Positions 53,498 to 62,255 of a DNA stretch of 64,000 nt are shown piece by piece. How positions within the stretch are numbered: position 1 is the stretch's first letter; every line of letters starts with the position of its first letter. This stretch comes from an uncultured Micrococcales bacterium. GTDB taxonomy: Bacteria; Actinomycetota; Actinomycetes; Actinomycetales; Microbacteriaceae. A model generated the notes under the pieces. The model made no database searches. It worked only from the letters and a program-made list of their open reading frames with translations, and was not told where the DNA came from. Where the stretch lies: positions 25,305 to 89,304 of the forward strand of contig CAIVWH010000018.1 of NCBI GenBank assembly GCA_903909605.1, read 5' to 3'. Position numbers and translations under genes: made by a program.

Positions 53498-54574
53498 TTA
53501 GAGCTTGCCGGCAAGAAGATTGCCGATGAAGCGGTCGCGAACCATCAAGTGGTAAAGCCCGATTGAAATGCCGAAAACAAGGGGCAGCGAAATCCAGAAC
53601 GACAGAGCGACTCCGAGGTGCAACTGCGCAAACCAGCGCTGCAGCGCGACCATGATCGGCAAGTGAATCAGGTAAACCCAGTAGCTTGCGTCAGAGAGAT
53701 ATTTGACTAATCGGTTTTCGCGTTTTGCGAGAATCAGCGCAATCGCGATAATCGCCATGGAGAGCATCCAAGTCGATGTGACGTAGGCGAGCTTTGAGAA
53801 TTCTTGATTGACGCCGCCCCAAATGAACGATGCATAATACGCGAAGGCGATGACGCCGATTGCCAGGTAGCTGAGTGCAAATCTGCGCATCCATTTCAAT
53901 GCAGAAAAGATGTAGCGGCAAATCACGGTTCCGAATAGAAAAAACACCAAATAGAAAAGAAAGAGCCCGATTGGTGGAAACAGTGCCGAGCTTGGAGTCA
54001 GGGCAGAGGACTCTGCGCCAAACCAATCTGGGATGAAAAACGTGAGTGCAATCAGCAATCCAATCGAACCTGGGTTCACGATCCAGATTCCTAGGTCGCG
54101 TTTTGGCGCATCTTTGTTGCCGGCTCGGCGCACTGCCGGAATTTGGAAAATCAACATCAGTGTGAGACTGAAAAGCAAAAGGTATTCAATGAACCAGAGG
54201 TGGCCAAAGCCGGCAGTGAACAGATCGGCTGGCCCAGAAACCTGGATGTTTTCGACCCAATAGGTCAGCGGCACGATTGTGACCGTGGCCGCAATGAGTG
54301 GGTAGAGCAGTCGGCGCCTGCGCTGCAGCCAGAAGCCAGCGACACCACGCTTGGCAATCAGCAGGCCAGCAAGGATGCCCGACACCAAAAAGAATGCGGG
54401 CATTCTGAAGTTGTGGGCGAAGATTGAAAGGCCAATGGCAATGTCGTCTGGGCCCGCGTTTGTGATGGTCTGGAAGCTCGCTGCCAGAGAGCCGGCGTGC
54501 ACGACAAGGCCAAGCAGCATCAGGGTCGCGCGCGCGGCATCCAAGCCGTTTAAGCGCCCTGATAATCTCTTCAC
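53498..54574 (-). CDS. Acyltransferase family 3 membrane protein
   Basis: A 358-residue polytopic membrane protein with about ten helices. Family signs are RLNGLDAARATLMLLGLVVHAG (helix 1, with the conserved His) and HNFRMPAFFLVSGILAGLL. It transfers acyl groups to a surface sugar or lipid. Unlike the gene at 8.8 kb it lacks an SGNH domain. The substrate is unknown. Confidence 0.85.
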   Translation of the reverse strand: MKRLSGRLNGLDAARATLMLLGLVVHAGSLAASFQTITNAGPDDIAIGLSIFAHNFRMPAFFLVSGILAGLLIAKRGVAGFWLQRRRRLLYPLIAATVTIVPLTYWVENIQVSGPADLFTAGFGHLWFIEYLLLFSLTLMLIFQIPAVRRAGNKDAPKRDLGIWIVNPGSIGLLIALTFFIPDWFGAESSALTPSSALFPPIGLFLFYLVFFLFGTVICRYIFSALKWMRRFALSYLAIGVIAFAYYASFIWGGVNQEFSKLAYVTSTWMLSMAIIAIALILAKRENRLVKYLSDASYWVYLIHLPIMVALQRWFAQLHLGVALSFWISLPLVFGISIGLYHLMVRDRFIGNLLAGKL

Positions 54575-54749
54575 CTTCCTAGCGTTTCTGGGCTGCCCTT
54601 TAGAAATAAGGGTTCTAAGCCTTTTCCAAGGAGATTCTGTGGATTGGCAAAATCCTGTGGATGTCGAATTTTGCGGAAACGCTCAGTGGCCGGCGGGTAA
54701 AATTATGACTAAGTGGATGCCCGACCTATAAACCGATCGGAGAAACCCC

Positions 54750-55667
54750 GTGGCCAAACCAGGCACTGGCAGACACCGCGCACCGGTCGACACATCGATT
54801 CTCGATTTCGAACTGCGCAGTCGTCGAACAATTCGTGAAGCCGAACAGGCTCGCTTGACGCGCAAAGAGCGTCGCGATGCCAAACGCGCGGCACGACTTG
54901 ATGCCGAGTTCTTTGGCGTCGACGCGAACAAAACCACTCAAGCACTCGGAGTTTCGGCGAACATTGTTCGCGCCAAACCGAAACGCAAAATCACTCTCTT
55001 TTCTCGAAACTCGCTCAAGCACCTGATCACCATGTCGGTGGCTGCAGGCCTCTTCGCCACTTTCTCGCTGCCCGCATACGCATTCAACCCGGATGTCGCA
55101 GCCATCGCCCAATTCACCACGACCAGCGCAGAGGCTCTTGCCCGCGGCAAAGACACCCAGAATCTCACCGTTGCTGCGGTGAATACCGTGAAGTACCTGC
55201 GCGGAACCTACGCTTCGATCGCGGCCAGCGAGGTGCAGCGTCAACGCACACTGACCGCATACCGTTCCTACACCGGTCCTACCGCTGCCGACTATCTGAA
55301 CAACCCGCCATTCTCGAAGCTCGATGGTGCCGAGATTCTCGCGGTCGCCGCCAAGTATGTTGGCGTGCCATATGTCTTCGGTGGCGATACGCCGGCCGGC
55401 TTCGACTGCTCGGGCTACACCGAGTTCATCTTTGCTCAGTTCGGCATTGCGCTTCCGCACTCGGTGCACTCGCAAAACCGCCTCGGCGCACTGATCAAAC
55501 CCGAGGATGCACAGCCAGGTGACCTGGTCGTCTTCAATGACCTGAGCCACGTGGGTATCTATGCGGGTAACGGCAACTTCTATCACGCACCTCGCCCCGG
55601 CGACTCTGTCAAGCTGGCGCCAATCTTCACCAGCAACATCCACTTTGTGCGCCTTGCCACCAACTAA
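54750..55667 (+). CDS. NlpC/P60 family cell-wall hydrolase
   Basis: Peptidoglycan endopeptidase of 305 residues. The N-terminal 85 residues are basic and cytoplasmic; a helix at about 91-112 (LITMSVAAGLFATFSLPAYAF) is a signal anchor or late signal peptide. A linker to residue 185 leads to the NlpC/P60 domain with Cys 220 (FDCSGYTEF), His 267 (SHVGIYAG) and His 279 (FYHAP), the catalytic triad. GTG start, preceded by CGGAGAAA. The long basic part before the signal helix is common in actinobacteria. Confidence 0.92.
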   Translation: MAKPGTGRHRAPVDTSILDFELRSRRTIREAEQARLTRKERRDAKRAARLDAEFFGVDANKTTQALGVSANIVRAKPKRKITLFSRNSLKHLITMSVAAGLFATFSLPAYAFNPDVAAIAQFTTTSAEALARGKDTQNLTVAAVNTVKYLRGTYASIAASEVQRQRTLTAYRSYTGPTAADYLNNPPFSKLDGAEILAVAAKYVGVPYVFGGDTPAGFDCSGYTEFIFAQFGIALPHSVHSQNRLGALIKPEDAQPGDLVVFNDLSHVGIYAGNGNFYHAPRPGDSVKLAPIFTSNIHFVRLATN

Positions 55668-55968
55668 TCGGCAGCCCAGCGACCCCCACCACGTTCACCA
55701 ATTCGTTACCAACGAAAAACGTGTGTCAGCGCATCCCAGCCGACCAGCAGGCGTAATCTTCGAAACAGCAACTGTTTCGCACACCGGAGGTGACCGTGAC
55801 TCTTTGGAACTTGCCCGCCAAGCAAGCGATATTGCCCTGTCGCGGCAACTCGATCTGTCTGCGATCGGGCCTAACTTCGCGTCGTCTTAACTGACGGCGC
55901 GTTTTTTATTGCTCAGGCAGTTGTCACGAAAAACTCACAAGCCGTGTGGGTGATTTCGAAAGGACTGT
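55668..55968 (+). other. 301-base gap with hairpins and a possible leader peptide
   Basis: No certain gene. From left to right it holds a perfect inverted repeat CGAAACAG-CAA-CTGTTTCG (55761-55779), a strong ribosome site GGAGGTGACC, and two competing short frames (VTLWNLPAKQAILPCRGN..., and in another frame DRDSLELARQASDIALS...). It ends with a likely terminator hairpin GCGTCG/CGGCGC and six T at about 55879-55907. The HNH gene follows 60 bases later. An RNA leader or small RNA is possible. Confidence 0.45.
55879..55908 (+). terminator. Intrinsic terminator-like hairpin before the HNH gene
   Basis: GCGTCG and CGGCGC pair through six positions (one G-T), with loop TCTTAACTGA, then GTTTTTTATT. 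The short frame upstream ends inside the hairpin loop (AACTGA). It lies 61 bases before the HNH start codon. Confidence 0.65.
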
Positions 55969-56460
55969 ATGAAGACTCTGGTTTTGAATGCCGGTTACGA
56001 ACCACTCGCCGTCGTCTCGTTTCGCCGAGCGTTGGTTCTAGTGCTGAATCAGAAGGCGACCGTGCTCGAGGGCAATGGCGCCACCAAGGTGCACAGCGCA
56101 ACCGACGAATTTGAATTGCCATCTGTGATTTTGCTTTCGCGCTATGTGCGAATCCCGGGCTCTAGGAACATCCCGGTTTCGCGTCGCGGGGTGCTTCGGA
56201 GAGATGGACATCGATGTGCCTATTGCAAACGCAGCGCGAACACCATCGATCACGTGCAACCCAAGTCGCGAGGCGGTTCTGACAGCTGGGAGAACCTGGT
56301 GGCCTGCTGTCTGCGCTGCAATAACAAAAAAGGCGACAAGACCCTGGCCGAAATCGGCTGGGAGCTCAGCTACGCACCGAAGATGCCACACGGTTCAGCG
56401 TGGAACGTGCGCGGTGCCGAGCGGGTCGAACCGCAGTGGGAAAACTACCTCGCCGCTTGA
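55969..56460 (+). CDS. HNH endonuclease family protein
   Basis: A 163-residue protein that opens MKTLVLNAGYEPLAVVSFRRA, a typical start of the actinobacterial HNH group. The zinc pairs are CAYC (83-86) and CLRC (114-117). The catalytic Asp-His is at 94-95 (NTIDHVQPKS) and Asn at 109 (ENLVACC), so the active site is intact. Target DNA unknown; this is a chromosomally conserved group, not linked here to phage genes. RBS GAAAGGAC. Confidence 0.9.
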   Translation: MKTLVLNAGYEPLAVVSFRRALVLVLNQKATVLEGNGATKVHSATDEFELPSVILLSRYVRIPGSRNIPVSRRGVLRRDGHRCAYCKRSANTIDHVQPKSRGGSDSWENLVACCLRCNNKKGDKTLAEIGWELSYAPKMPHGSAWNVRGAERVEPQWENYLAA

Positions 56461-56519
56461 TTTGGTGGTGTGCTTTTGTGCTGGTTTGTTCAATGGTGTG
56501 ACGGGAAGTCTGGTCGTCT

Positions 56520-56699
56520 GTTAGAGATGCCATTTACTTCGTTGCTGAGCGCACCTTGGTAGCTCGTCACAAGACCGGACTAAACCGATTCGAGGAGATC
56601 ATCTTTGACACGCTGCACAGGAACGCTTCGACTGCCAGTCGCTACTACAAGTTGCCGGCTAGGCGAGTAATTACATTCGACGTGGGCGTTGATATCTAG
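56520..56699 (+). pseudogene. kup: C-terminal remnant of a Kup-type potassium transporter
   Basis: An open stretch of 59 codons, not in the ORF track because it has no start: VRDAIYFVAERTLVARH, then a region ending ASRYYKLPARRVITFDVGVDI and TAG. This resembles the last 60 residues of Kup proteins (RETL..., R..FAFLSRNA, PxxRVxELGxxVEI), which end with a similar LP-xRV-xxxG-xxVDI block. A TGA lies in frame just upstream (about 56502), and no other Kup sequence is visible before it. The 3' end overlaps the convergent MFS gene by 4 bases. Confidence 0.65.
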
Positions 56700-57871
56700 G
56701 CGTTTTGCGGCTTGACGCTTTTGCGCACCGTGAATGCCCAAACCAACGCCGCGAGCGGGAAGAGGAACGACAGGTAGTTGCCGACCATCGAGCTGATGAA
56801 GCCGAGCACCGGGCCAACTGTGAAGTTCGCGAAGTAAACGATTACCCAGAGCAGAGTCTGCTTGGCGTGCTGGCCGCGTGGGTCGTCTGACATCGCAGCA
56901 ACCGCCATAGAGATGCCAATCGAATCACCGATGCCCCAAAGTGCGATGCCAATATATGGCAGGTGAATTAGCGGCGTGCCCATAAAGACCAGGATGCCCG
57001 CTGCCGCGATGATGCAGAGCCAGAAGATCACTCGTTCGCGACCCAGCTTGTCGGCAATGCGGCCGCCGATTACTCGCATCAGTGCCATGCCGCCCGCGAA
57101 GAAGGTGAAGGCGAGGGCCGCGGCAGAGCGATCCATGCCGTCGCCAGTCAGGGTAATCGGAATCCAGAGCACGGCACAGCCTTCGGTTACTACGAAGGCG
57201 AAGGCGATAATCACGATCTTTCGATAGCGGGGATTGCGCAGAACGTCGATTACCTTCATGGCGGCACCTGCATCCTCGTGAGATTCAGACTTCAACTTGC
57301 CGTTGGCAGAGGGAATCAGATAGGAGCCGGCAACCGCTGCGACTGCAACGAATGCTGCGATGAAGATGAATTGCATCGAGGCTGACACGTTAGCGCTAAT
57401 CAAAGTGCCAGTCAGAGCGGCGCCGAGTAGCACGGCACCTGAGTAGCCAAAGTGCAGCATCGGAACCTGGTTGCGCCCCGACTTGCGATCAATTTCGCCG
57501 GCTTCGAAATTGTTGTCGAAATCGGCCATGCCGAATGGGGCACCGATTAGGGCGGTGAACACGCAGGCCATCACAACATCGTGGTTCGATACCGCAATTG
57601 CAAGCCCAACCAAACCAGCCGCCATGACTAGGTAGGAGACAAGTGAGATGTAGCGCGAGCCAAGCCGGTGCAGCACGCGACCGGCGAAAATCACGCCGAC
57701 GATCGAGCCGACGCTGATTACCATCTGGTAGAGCCCCATTGCCGAGTTGGTCAACCCGAGCGACCCCTTGATGGCCGGCCCCTGATTGCTCCAGGTCGAC
57801 ATCAGCACTCCACGGCATGCGAAGAGGATGAATACGCCTAGAAACCAGGCCCTTGATGTCTTATTGGTCAT
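56696..57871 (-). CDS. MFS transporter
   Basis: A 391-residue major facilitator protein with twelve hydrophobic segments. GRVLHRLGSRYIS between helices 2 and 3 and GRIADKLGRERVIFWLC between 8 and 9 fit the family loop motif. FACRGVLMSTWSNQGPAIK in helix 1 resembles bacterial FucP/YbjJ-like members. Substrate unknown. Start ATG 57871, which is one base from the 3' end of tRNA-Arg; the tracked ORF is translated through the tRNA and is rejected. Confidence 0.85.
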   Translation of the reverse strand: MTNKTSRAWFLGVFILFACRGVLMSTWSNQGPAIKGSLGLTNSAMGLYQMVISVGSIVGVIFAGRVLHRLGSRYISLVSYLVMAAGLVGLAIAVSNHDVVMACVFTALIGAPFGMADFDNNFEAGEIDRKSGRNQVPMLHFGYSGAVLLGAALTGTLISANVSASMQFIFIAAFVAVAAVAGSYLIPSANGKLKSESHEDAGAAMKVIDVLRNPRYRKIVIIAFAFVVTEGCAVLWIPITLTGDGMDRSAAALAFTFFAGGMALMRVIGGRIADKLGRERVIFWLCIIAAAGILVFMGTPLIHLPYIGIALWGIGDSIGISMAVAAMSDDPRGQHAKQTLLWVIVYFANFTVGPVLGFISSMVGNYLSFLFPLAALVWAFTVRKSVKPQNA

Positions 57872-57872
57872 G

Positions 57873-57944
57873 TGCCCCCGATAGGAATCGAACCTACGCA
57901 CATGGTTTAGGAAACCACTGCTCTATCCACTGAGCTACGAGGGC
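57873..57944 (-). tRNA. tRNA-Arg (anticodon CCT)
   Basis: Minus-strand cloverleaf: acceptor GCCCTCG with CGGGGGC, D-arm GCTCAGTGGATAGAGC, anticodon stem GTGGTT/AACCAT region with loop TTCCTAA, T-arm AGGTTCGATTCCT. CCA not encoded. Its 3' end abuts the MFS start codon (1 base between). tRNA-Arg genes are known insertion sites, but no integrase is visible. Confidence 0.94.
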
Positions 57945-58006
57945 GAACTTGGTCAGTTTAACCCAGCCTCCAAGGGCTCGAACTGGCCCGGTTCTAGGCT
58001 GTTAGC

Positions 58007-61000
58007 GTGTCCGACTCCGTTAACCGCGTTTCAGTGCCCCAGAGCACCTGGGATGCCTGGCTCAGCGAGTTGGAAAACCTCGGCTTCACCAATCCGCTGC
58101 GTAATTTTGAGCGCAACAGTTTCGGTCAAATTGACCTATCCAGCGCGCATCCCGGCGGCTTCTCGCAGTTTGTCGGAGGTGGCCAGACCACGCTGTCGAA
58201 CCTGGTGCGCGACTCTCAGTTGTTTACGGTCGCGCTCGCGGCGGCTCGACGCATCAAGGCCAAGAGTGATTTGCTCGCGTCGCAGTTCGGGCTTGACACC
58301 CTCGGCTTGCTCGGCGGCCTGCTAAATCTTCAACGTGACGGGCTTGATTATCAGCTGCCGATTTTCTTTTGGCCCGTGCGCCTGAATCACCGCCCAGACG
58401 ACTTTGAAGTTGAGCTTGCTGGAGCTGCACGCGTGAACCCGCTTCTGGTCAAAGCACTTCGCGAGAACTATCAGGTTGAACTCGATACCGCTGAATTGCT
58501 TCGACTGGCTGCAGCCTCGAGCGAGATCATGCCGCGCACTGTGGTCGAATACCTCGAGAACAAGATTGCCGGCAAGACCGACATCACCGTGCAGCGGTTG
58601 TTGGCCATCACCACTTTCACCACAGCAGCCATCGAAGCAGTTGGCGACTTTAGTCAAAGCGAAACCTCGGTGATCAGCCGCCTGGCAACTGGTGTTACCT
58701 TCGATGCTGCGACCGAAGTCGAGTCGCAGCGATTCACCCAGATAGTCGACTTGGATTCGGTTCAGACCAGAATCGTCAACCGCGCTCTTGCCGGGCAAAG
58801 TTTCGCTGTCGAGACGCTTCCGGGCTGTGGCTACACGCAAACGGTGCTCAACACGATTTCGGCGCTGGTCGAATCGGGCAAGCGAGTTGTGGTTGCCGCG
58901 CCTCGCACGCAAACGTTGAACGAACTTGCAGACCGCTTTGCCGCGCTCGAACTGCCCGGCTTCGTGGTTCGCTCAAAGTCGGCCTGGCTCGATTTGGTGT
59001 CGGCGATTTCGCGTACCGAGAAGGCCCAGCTGAGCTCGCTGCAGGCAGAGCAATCGGTGCTGGATGCGGCCACCGATGAGTTGGGTCGCTATCACGAGGC
59101 TTTAGCCAAGCAAGACCCGCAACTCGGTGTATCGATCGGACAGACTCTGCAGGAGTTGGCTCGCCTGAGTGGCATGCCACACGCGCCTTCGACGACCGCT
59201 CGTATCGAAAAACAGTTTCTGGTTGCCCACGCCGACCGCACACAGGGGCTAGAGCTGCTACGTCGTGCAGCCGAGGCTGGGTCACTCAGTTTTGGCCCTA
59301 GCGAGAACGCCTGGTTCGCCGCCAAATTTGATGGCAAAGAGCAGATGCTTCAGGTTCGGCAACTGGCACTTCGACTTCAGCGCGAGGATTTTCCCGCTCT
59401 TGCAAAACAGATGGCCGAGTTCGCAGATCGCGCCAAGTTCCGCGAGGCAACGACGGTGGAGCAGTGGGGCGACCAGATTCGACTATTCCTAGGCATTCGC
59501 GAAACTCTGGATCGTTTTGTCTCAGACGTTTTTGACCGGCCGCTGACCGAACTAATTGCGGCGACATCCGCTCGAAAAGAAGCTGGTGTCGGTCGAAGCG
59601 AAATGTCTGGCGGCACTCGTCGCAGGCTCAAGAAGCTTGCCAAAGAATATTTGCGACCAGGGATGCACGTCAGTGACCTCAATGCCTCACTGCGGCAGAT
59701 TCAAGAGCAGCGGGATGCCTGGCACCTGCAGACAACTTCTATCACCGCCCCGAGCGTTCCGGTTGGGCTGGTTGATGCGCAGGTTGCCTATCAAAAATTC
59801 TTGGCCGACATTGAGCAGTTGCAGCGCCACCTCGATGCAGAAGTGAGTAGCTCTCCGCTCACCAAGATTTCTCTCGACGAATTGCAAAAGATTCTTGCCT
59901 CGCTCGAATCTGGAGTTGACGTCTTGGAAACTTACGGAGAGCGCGAGGCTGCGCTCGGCGAATTGAAAGCCGTGGGTCTTGAGCCATTGGCTCGCGATCT
60001 TGCTCGCCTGCATGCAAAGCGAGAGCATCTTGCCGCTGAGTTCGACCTGGCCTGGTGGCAGTCGGCGCTCGAAATTTTGGTTCAGCGAGATTCGACAATC
60101 TTGAAGTACAAGTCAGAGCAACTCGACGCACTCGAGGTTGCAGTTGCAACCGCGCAAGCTGCTCTAGTGCAGCGCGGGGCTGGCCTCCTAGCCTGGCAAC
60201 TCTCCGAGAGATGGCACGCTGCGCTCGCCCAGTACTCCACTCAGGTTGAGGCGCTCAAGCAGACGCTGCGCGGTGGTTCGGCAAGCCTGCTCCAGGTGTT
60301 CCGGGCAGCCAGACCTATTTATGAGGTGCTTGCGCCGGTCGTTTTGGTTTCGCCATTCGAAGCCACGCGCGAGCTTTACGGGCAGAAGTTTGATGTTGCG
60401 CTCATCCTGGATGCGGCAGGCACGACGATTGCCGAAAATCTGGCGGTCTTGAAGCGCGCCGACCAGGCCATATTCTTTGGCGATGAGGCGATCGCCGCCC
60501 CAGAAGGATTCGAGGTCGAGTGCCATGTTCGACCGCTCACTCGAACTGAGCCAGTCGAGTCAGTTTTTGCGGCGGCCCAGCGTGCGTTCGGTCGCGAGAC
60601 CCTGAGGGTCAGCTATCGACCAAACGGGCAGGTGCTGGCGGCGCTGATCAATCGCGAGTTCTATCAAAACCGAATTGTCTTTGAACCCACCGCCGCAGAG
60701 TTCGCAGGAACGCGCTCGCACAGCATCGAAATCATCACTGAGGGCGCCAAGTCGGGCGAGACCATCGGCGGGTCAAACGAAAGCCCCGAGGCTGAACTTC
60801 GCCGAGTGGTCGATCTGGTCTTGAACCACGCACTCTGGCATCCTGAGCAGTCGCTGTTCGTGGCAAGTGCATCCCAGGCCCACGTCGACCGCATTCGCGC
60901 CGCGCTCACCAAGGAGCTGAAGCAAAAGCCAGATCTAGCAACCTTCTTTGATGCCCACGGCAGAGAGAAATTCGAGGTCGTAGGCATTCGCGAACTCGCG

Positions 61001-61675
61001 CACCGACAGGCAGATCGCATCATCTTCTCGGTCGGGTTCGGGTTGTTGCCAGGCGGCGGCGTCGGAAACGACTTCGGTCAGCTGAGTTCATCAGAGGGTC
61101 GTCGATACCTAACCAACACACTGGTCAGCGCGCGCAAGCAAATCACGGTGGTTTCGTGCATCGCATCCCAGCAGATTCCAAATGACGTCACGGATGGCGC
61201 TGCACTGTTGAAGACCTTGCTCGGATCGGCCGAGGATGGCGGGCACCAGCCCGGCGACATCTCGAGTGACTCGTTGCTTGCCGACCTGGCCTCGCGTCTG
61301 CGCCGCCTCGGTGCTCGAGTAGACACCGGCTTCGCGCAGCGGCTGCCTTTGGTTGTCGGCTATGCCAACCAAGCCGCCGTGATCATGCCAGACAGCGCTC
61401 TCGAAGGACGCAACCTGATTGAGCGCTTTGTGCTTCGGCCAAATCTGCTCACCAGTCTCGGTTTCAAATATCTGCGAGTGCACAGCTTTGACCTGTTCAG
61501 CGACCCACAGGCGGTGACCACGCGAATTGCAGCTTGCCTCGGTATGCCAACAGCCCAGACCAACCCGCAACTATTTGATGGCGAGCGCGCTTTTGAAGAC
61601 ACCGACCTGGCCTGGGGTGATCGCTCAGCCGGAAACGACGACCAGCTGCGTCGCGACGTGCCGCCACACTACTAG
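58007..61675 (+). CDS. Helicase-like AAA/REase_MTES_1575-type protein with degenerate active sites
   Basis: A 1222-residue cytoplasmic protein with the layout of DUF4011/AAA helicases that end in a Vsr-like nuclease domain. Residues 1-240 are the N-terminal helicase-associated part. The Walker A site reads ETLPGCGYTQT (272-277 PGCGYT): Tyr replaces the catalytic Lys of PGTGKT. The Walker B region reads LILDAAGTT (802), with no DE pair. Residues 300-760 are coiled-coil-like. RYLTNTLVSARKQITVVSC (about 1035) resembles motif VI with its Arg. The C-terminal part LGFKYLRVHSFDLFSDP matches the end of the MTES_1575 nuclease domain, but the preceding acidic residues are missing. It is probably not an ATPase or nuclease. 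Confidence 0.78.
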   Translation: MSDSVNRVSVPQSTWDAWLSELENLGFTNPLRNFERNSFGQIDLSSAHPGGFSQFVGGGQTTLSNLVRDSQLFTVALAAARRIKAKSDLLASQFGLDTLGLLGGLLNLQRDGLDYQLPIFFWPVRLNHRPDDFEVELAGAARVNPLLVKALRENYQVELDTAELLRLAAASSEIMPRTVVEYLENKIAGKTDITVQRLLAITTFTTAAIEAVGDFSQSETSVISRLATGVTFDAATEVESQRFTQIVDLDSVQTRIVNRALAGQSFAVETLPGCGYTQTVLNTISALVESGKRVVVAAPRTQTLNELADRFAALELPGFVVRSKSAWLDLVSAISRTEKAQLSSLQAEQSVLDAATDELGRYHEALAKQDPQLGVSIGQTLQELARLSGMPHAPSTTARIEKQFLVAHADRTQGLELLRRAAEAGSLSFGPSENAWFAAKFDGKEQMLQVRQLALRLQREDFPALAKQMAEFADRAKFREATTVEQWGDQIRLFLGIRETLDRFVSDVFDRPLTELIAATSARKEAGVGRSEMSGGTRRRLKKLAKEYLRPGMHVSDLNASLRQIQEQRDAWHLQTTSITAPSVPVGLVDAQVAYQKFLADIEQLQRHLDAEVSSSPLTKISLDELQKILASLESGVDVLETYGEREAALGELKAVGLEPLARDLARLHAKREHLAAEFDLAWWQSALEILVQRDSTILKYKSEQLDALEVAVATAQAALVQRGAGLLAWQLSERWHAALAQYSTQVEALKQTLRGGSASLLQVFRAARPIYEVLAPVVLVSPFEATRELYGQKFDVALILDAAGTTIAENLAVLKRADQAIFFGDEAIAAPEGFEVECHVRPLTRTEPVESVFAAAQRAFGRETLRVSYRPNGQVLAALINREFYQNRIVFEPTAAEFAGTRSHSIEIITEGAKSGETIGGSNESPEAELRRVVDLVLNHALWHPEQSLFVASASQAHVDRIRAALTKELKQKPDLATFFDAHGREKFEVVGIRELAHRQADRIIFSVGFGLLPGGGVGNDFGQLSSSEGRRYLTNTLVSARKQITVVSCIASQQIPNDVTDGAALLKTLLGSAEDGGHQPGDISSDSLLADLASRLRRLGARVDTGFAQRLPLVVGYANQAAVIMPDSALEGRNLIERFVLRPNLLTSLGFKYLRVHSFDLFSDPQAVTTRIAACLGMPTAQTNPQLFDGERAFEDTDLAWGDRSAGNDDQLRRDVPPHY

Positions 61676-62238
61676 AACCAGAGCAGTTTGCCCGCGGTGA
61701 CTGCCCCATCAACCGGATGGTCGTGCTCTTCACGGGGCACCTGAATCAGAACCTCGTCGTCGAAGACCACCGCAACGACTTTGGCTCGACGCTTGCCGGC
61801 CGCAAAGACCTGGGCCAGGCTGCGGTCGTAGTAGCCCTTGCCCTTGCCTAGGCGATTGCCGCGCAGGTCGACAGCCATGGCAGGAACGAAGATCAAACCG
61901 GCATCGCCCAACTTTGCGGGCTTGCCTGCTGCCTCTTCAAATCCAAGTTCGCCGAACTCGGTGTTGCCGTCAAAAAAGACCCAGTGCAGGTCTTGGCCCC
62001 GCACACTCGGCAGCATTACCCGAAGCCCGTTCTTTAGCGCCCACTCCAAAAACTCACGGATGTCTGGCTCGCCCTCAATGGGAAAGTAGGCCGCGACCGT
62101 TTCGACCTTTTGGTCGATGCAGAGCTGGCCAAGGGCCTGGCTCAAGCGAGTTGAATAGCTGGCATCTGGCTCTCGAGACTTGCGAGCTTCACGCAGTTGT
62201 GATCGCAGATGCGCCTTCTGGTTGGCTAGTTCATCCAT
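61672..62238 (-). CDS. 5-formyltetrahydrofolate cyclo-ligase
   Basis: ATP-dependent conversion of 5-formyl-THF to 5,10-methenyl-THF. Length 188 is normal. The ATP/Mg region RLGKGKGYYDRSL and the N-terminal KAHLRSQLREARKSR match the family, as does VVFDDEVLIQVPREEHDHPVDG near the C-terminus. Its stop overlaps the stop of the convergent helicase-like gene by 4 bases. The gene sits beside a rimJ-like acetyltransferase as in mycobacteria (Rv0992c-Rv0995). Confidence 0.93.
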   Translation of the reverse strand: MDELANQKAHLRSQLREARKSREPDASYSTRLSQALGQLCIDQKVETVAAYFPIEGEPDIREFLEWALKNGLRVMLPSVRGQDLHWVFFDGNTEFGELGFEEAAGKPAKLGDAGLIFVPAMAVDLRGNRLGKGKGYYDRSLAQVFAAGKRRAKVVAVVFDDEVLIQVPREEHDHPVDGAVTAGKLLWF

Positions 62239-62255
62239 GCGACTAATCTAGCCAC

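Noticed and set aside
55693-55710. GTTCACC followed about 11 bases later by a partial match, resembling a Pho box
   Set aside because: Second unit is off by one base or poorly matched, and the downstream gene is an HNH endonuclease with no phosphate role.
57872-57901. MFS ORF start inside tRNA-Arg (MRRFDSYRGH)
   Set aside because: It would translate the tRNA gene; ATG 57871 gives a normal first helix.
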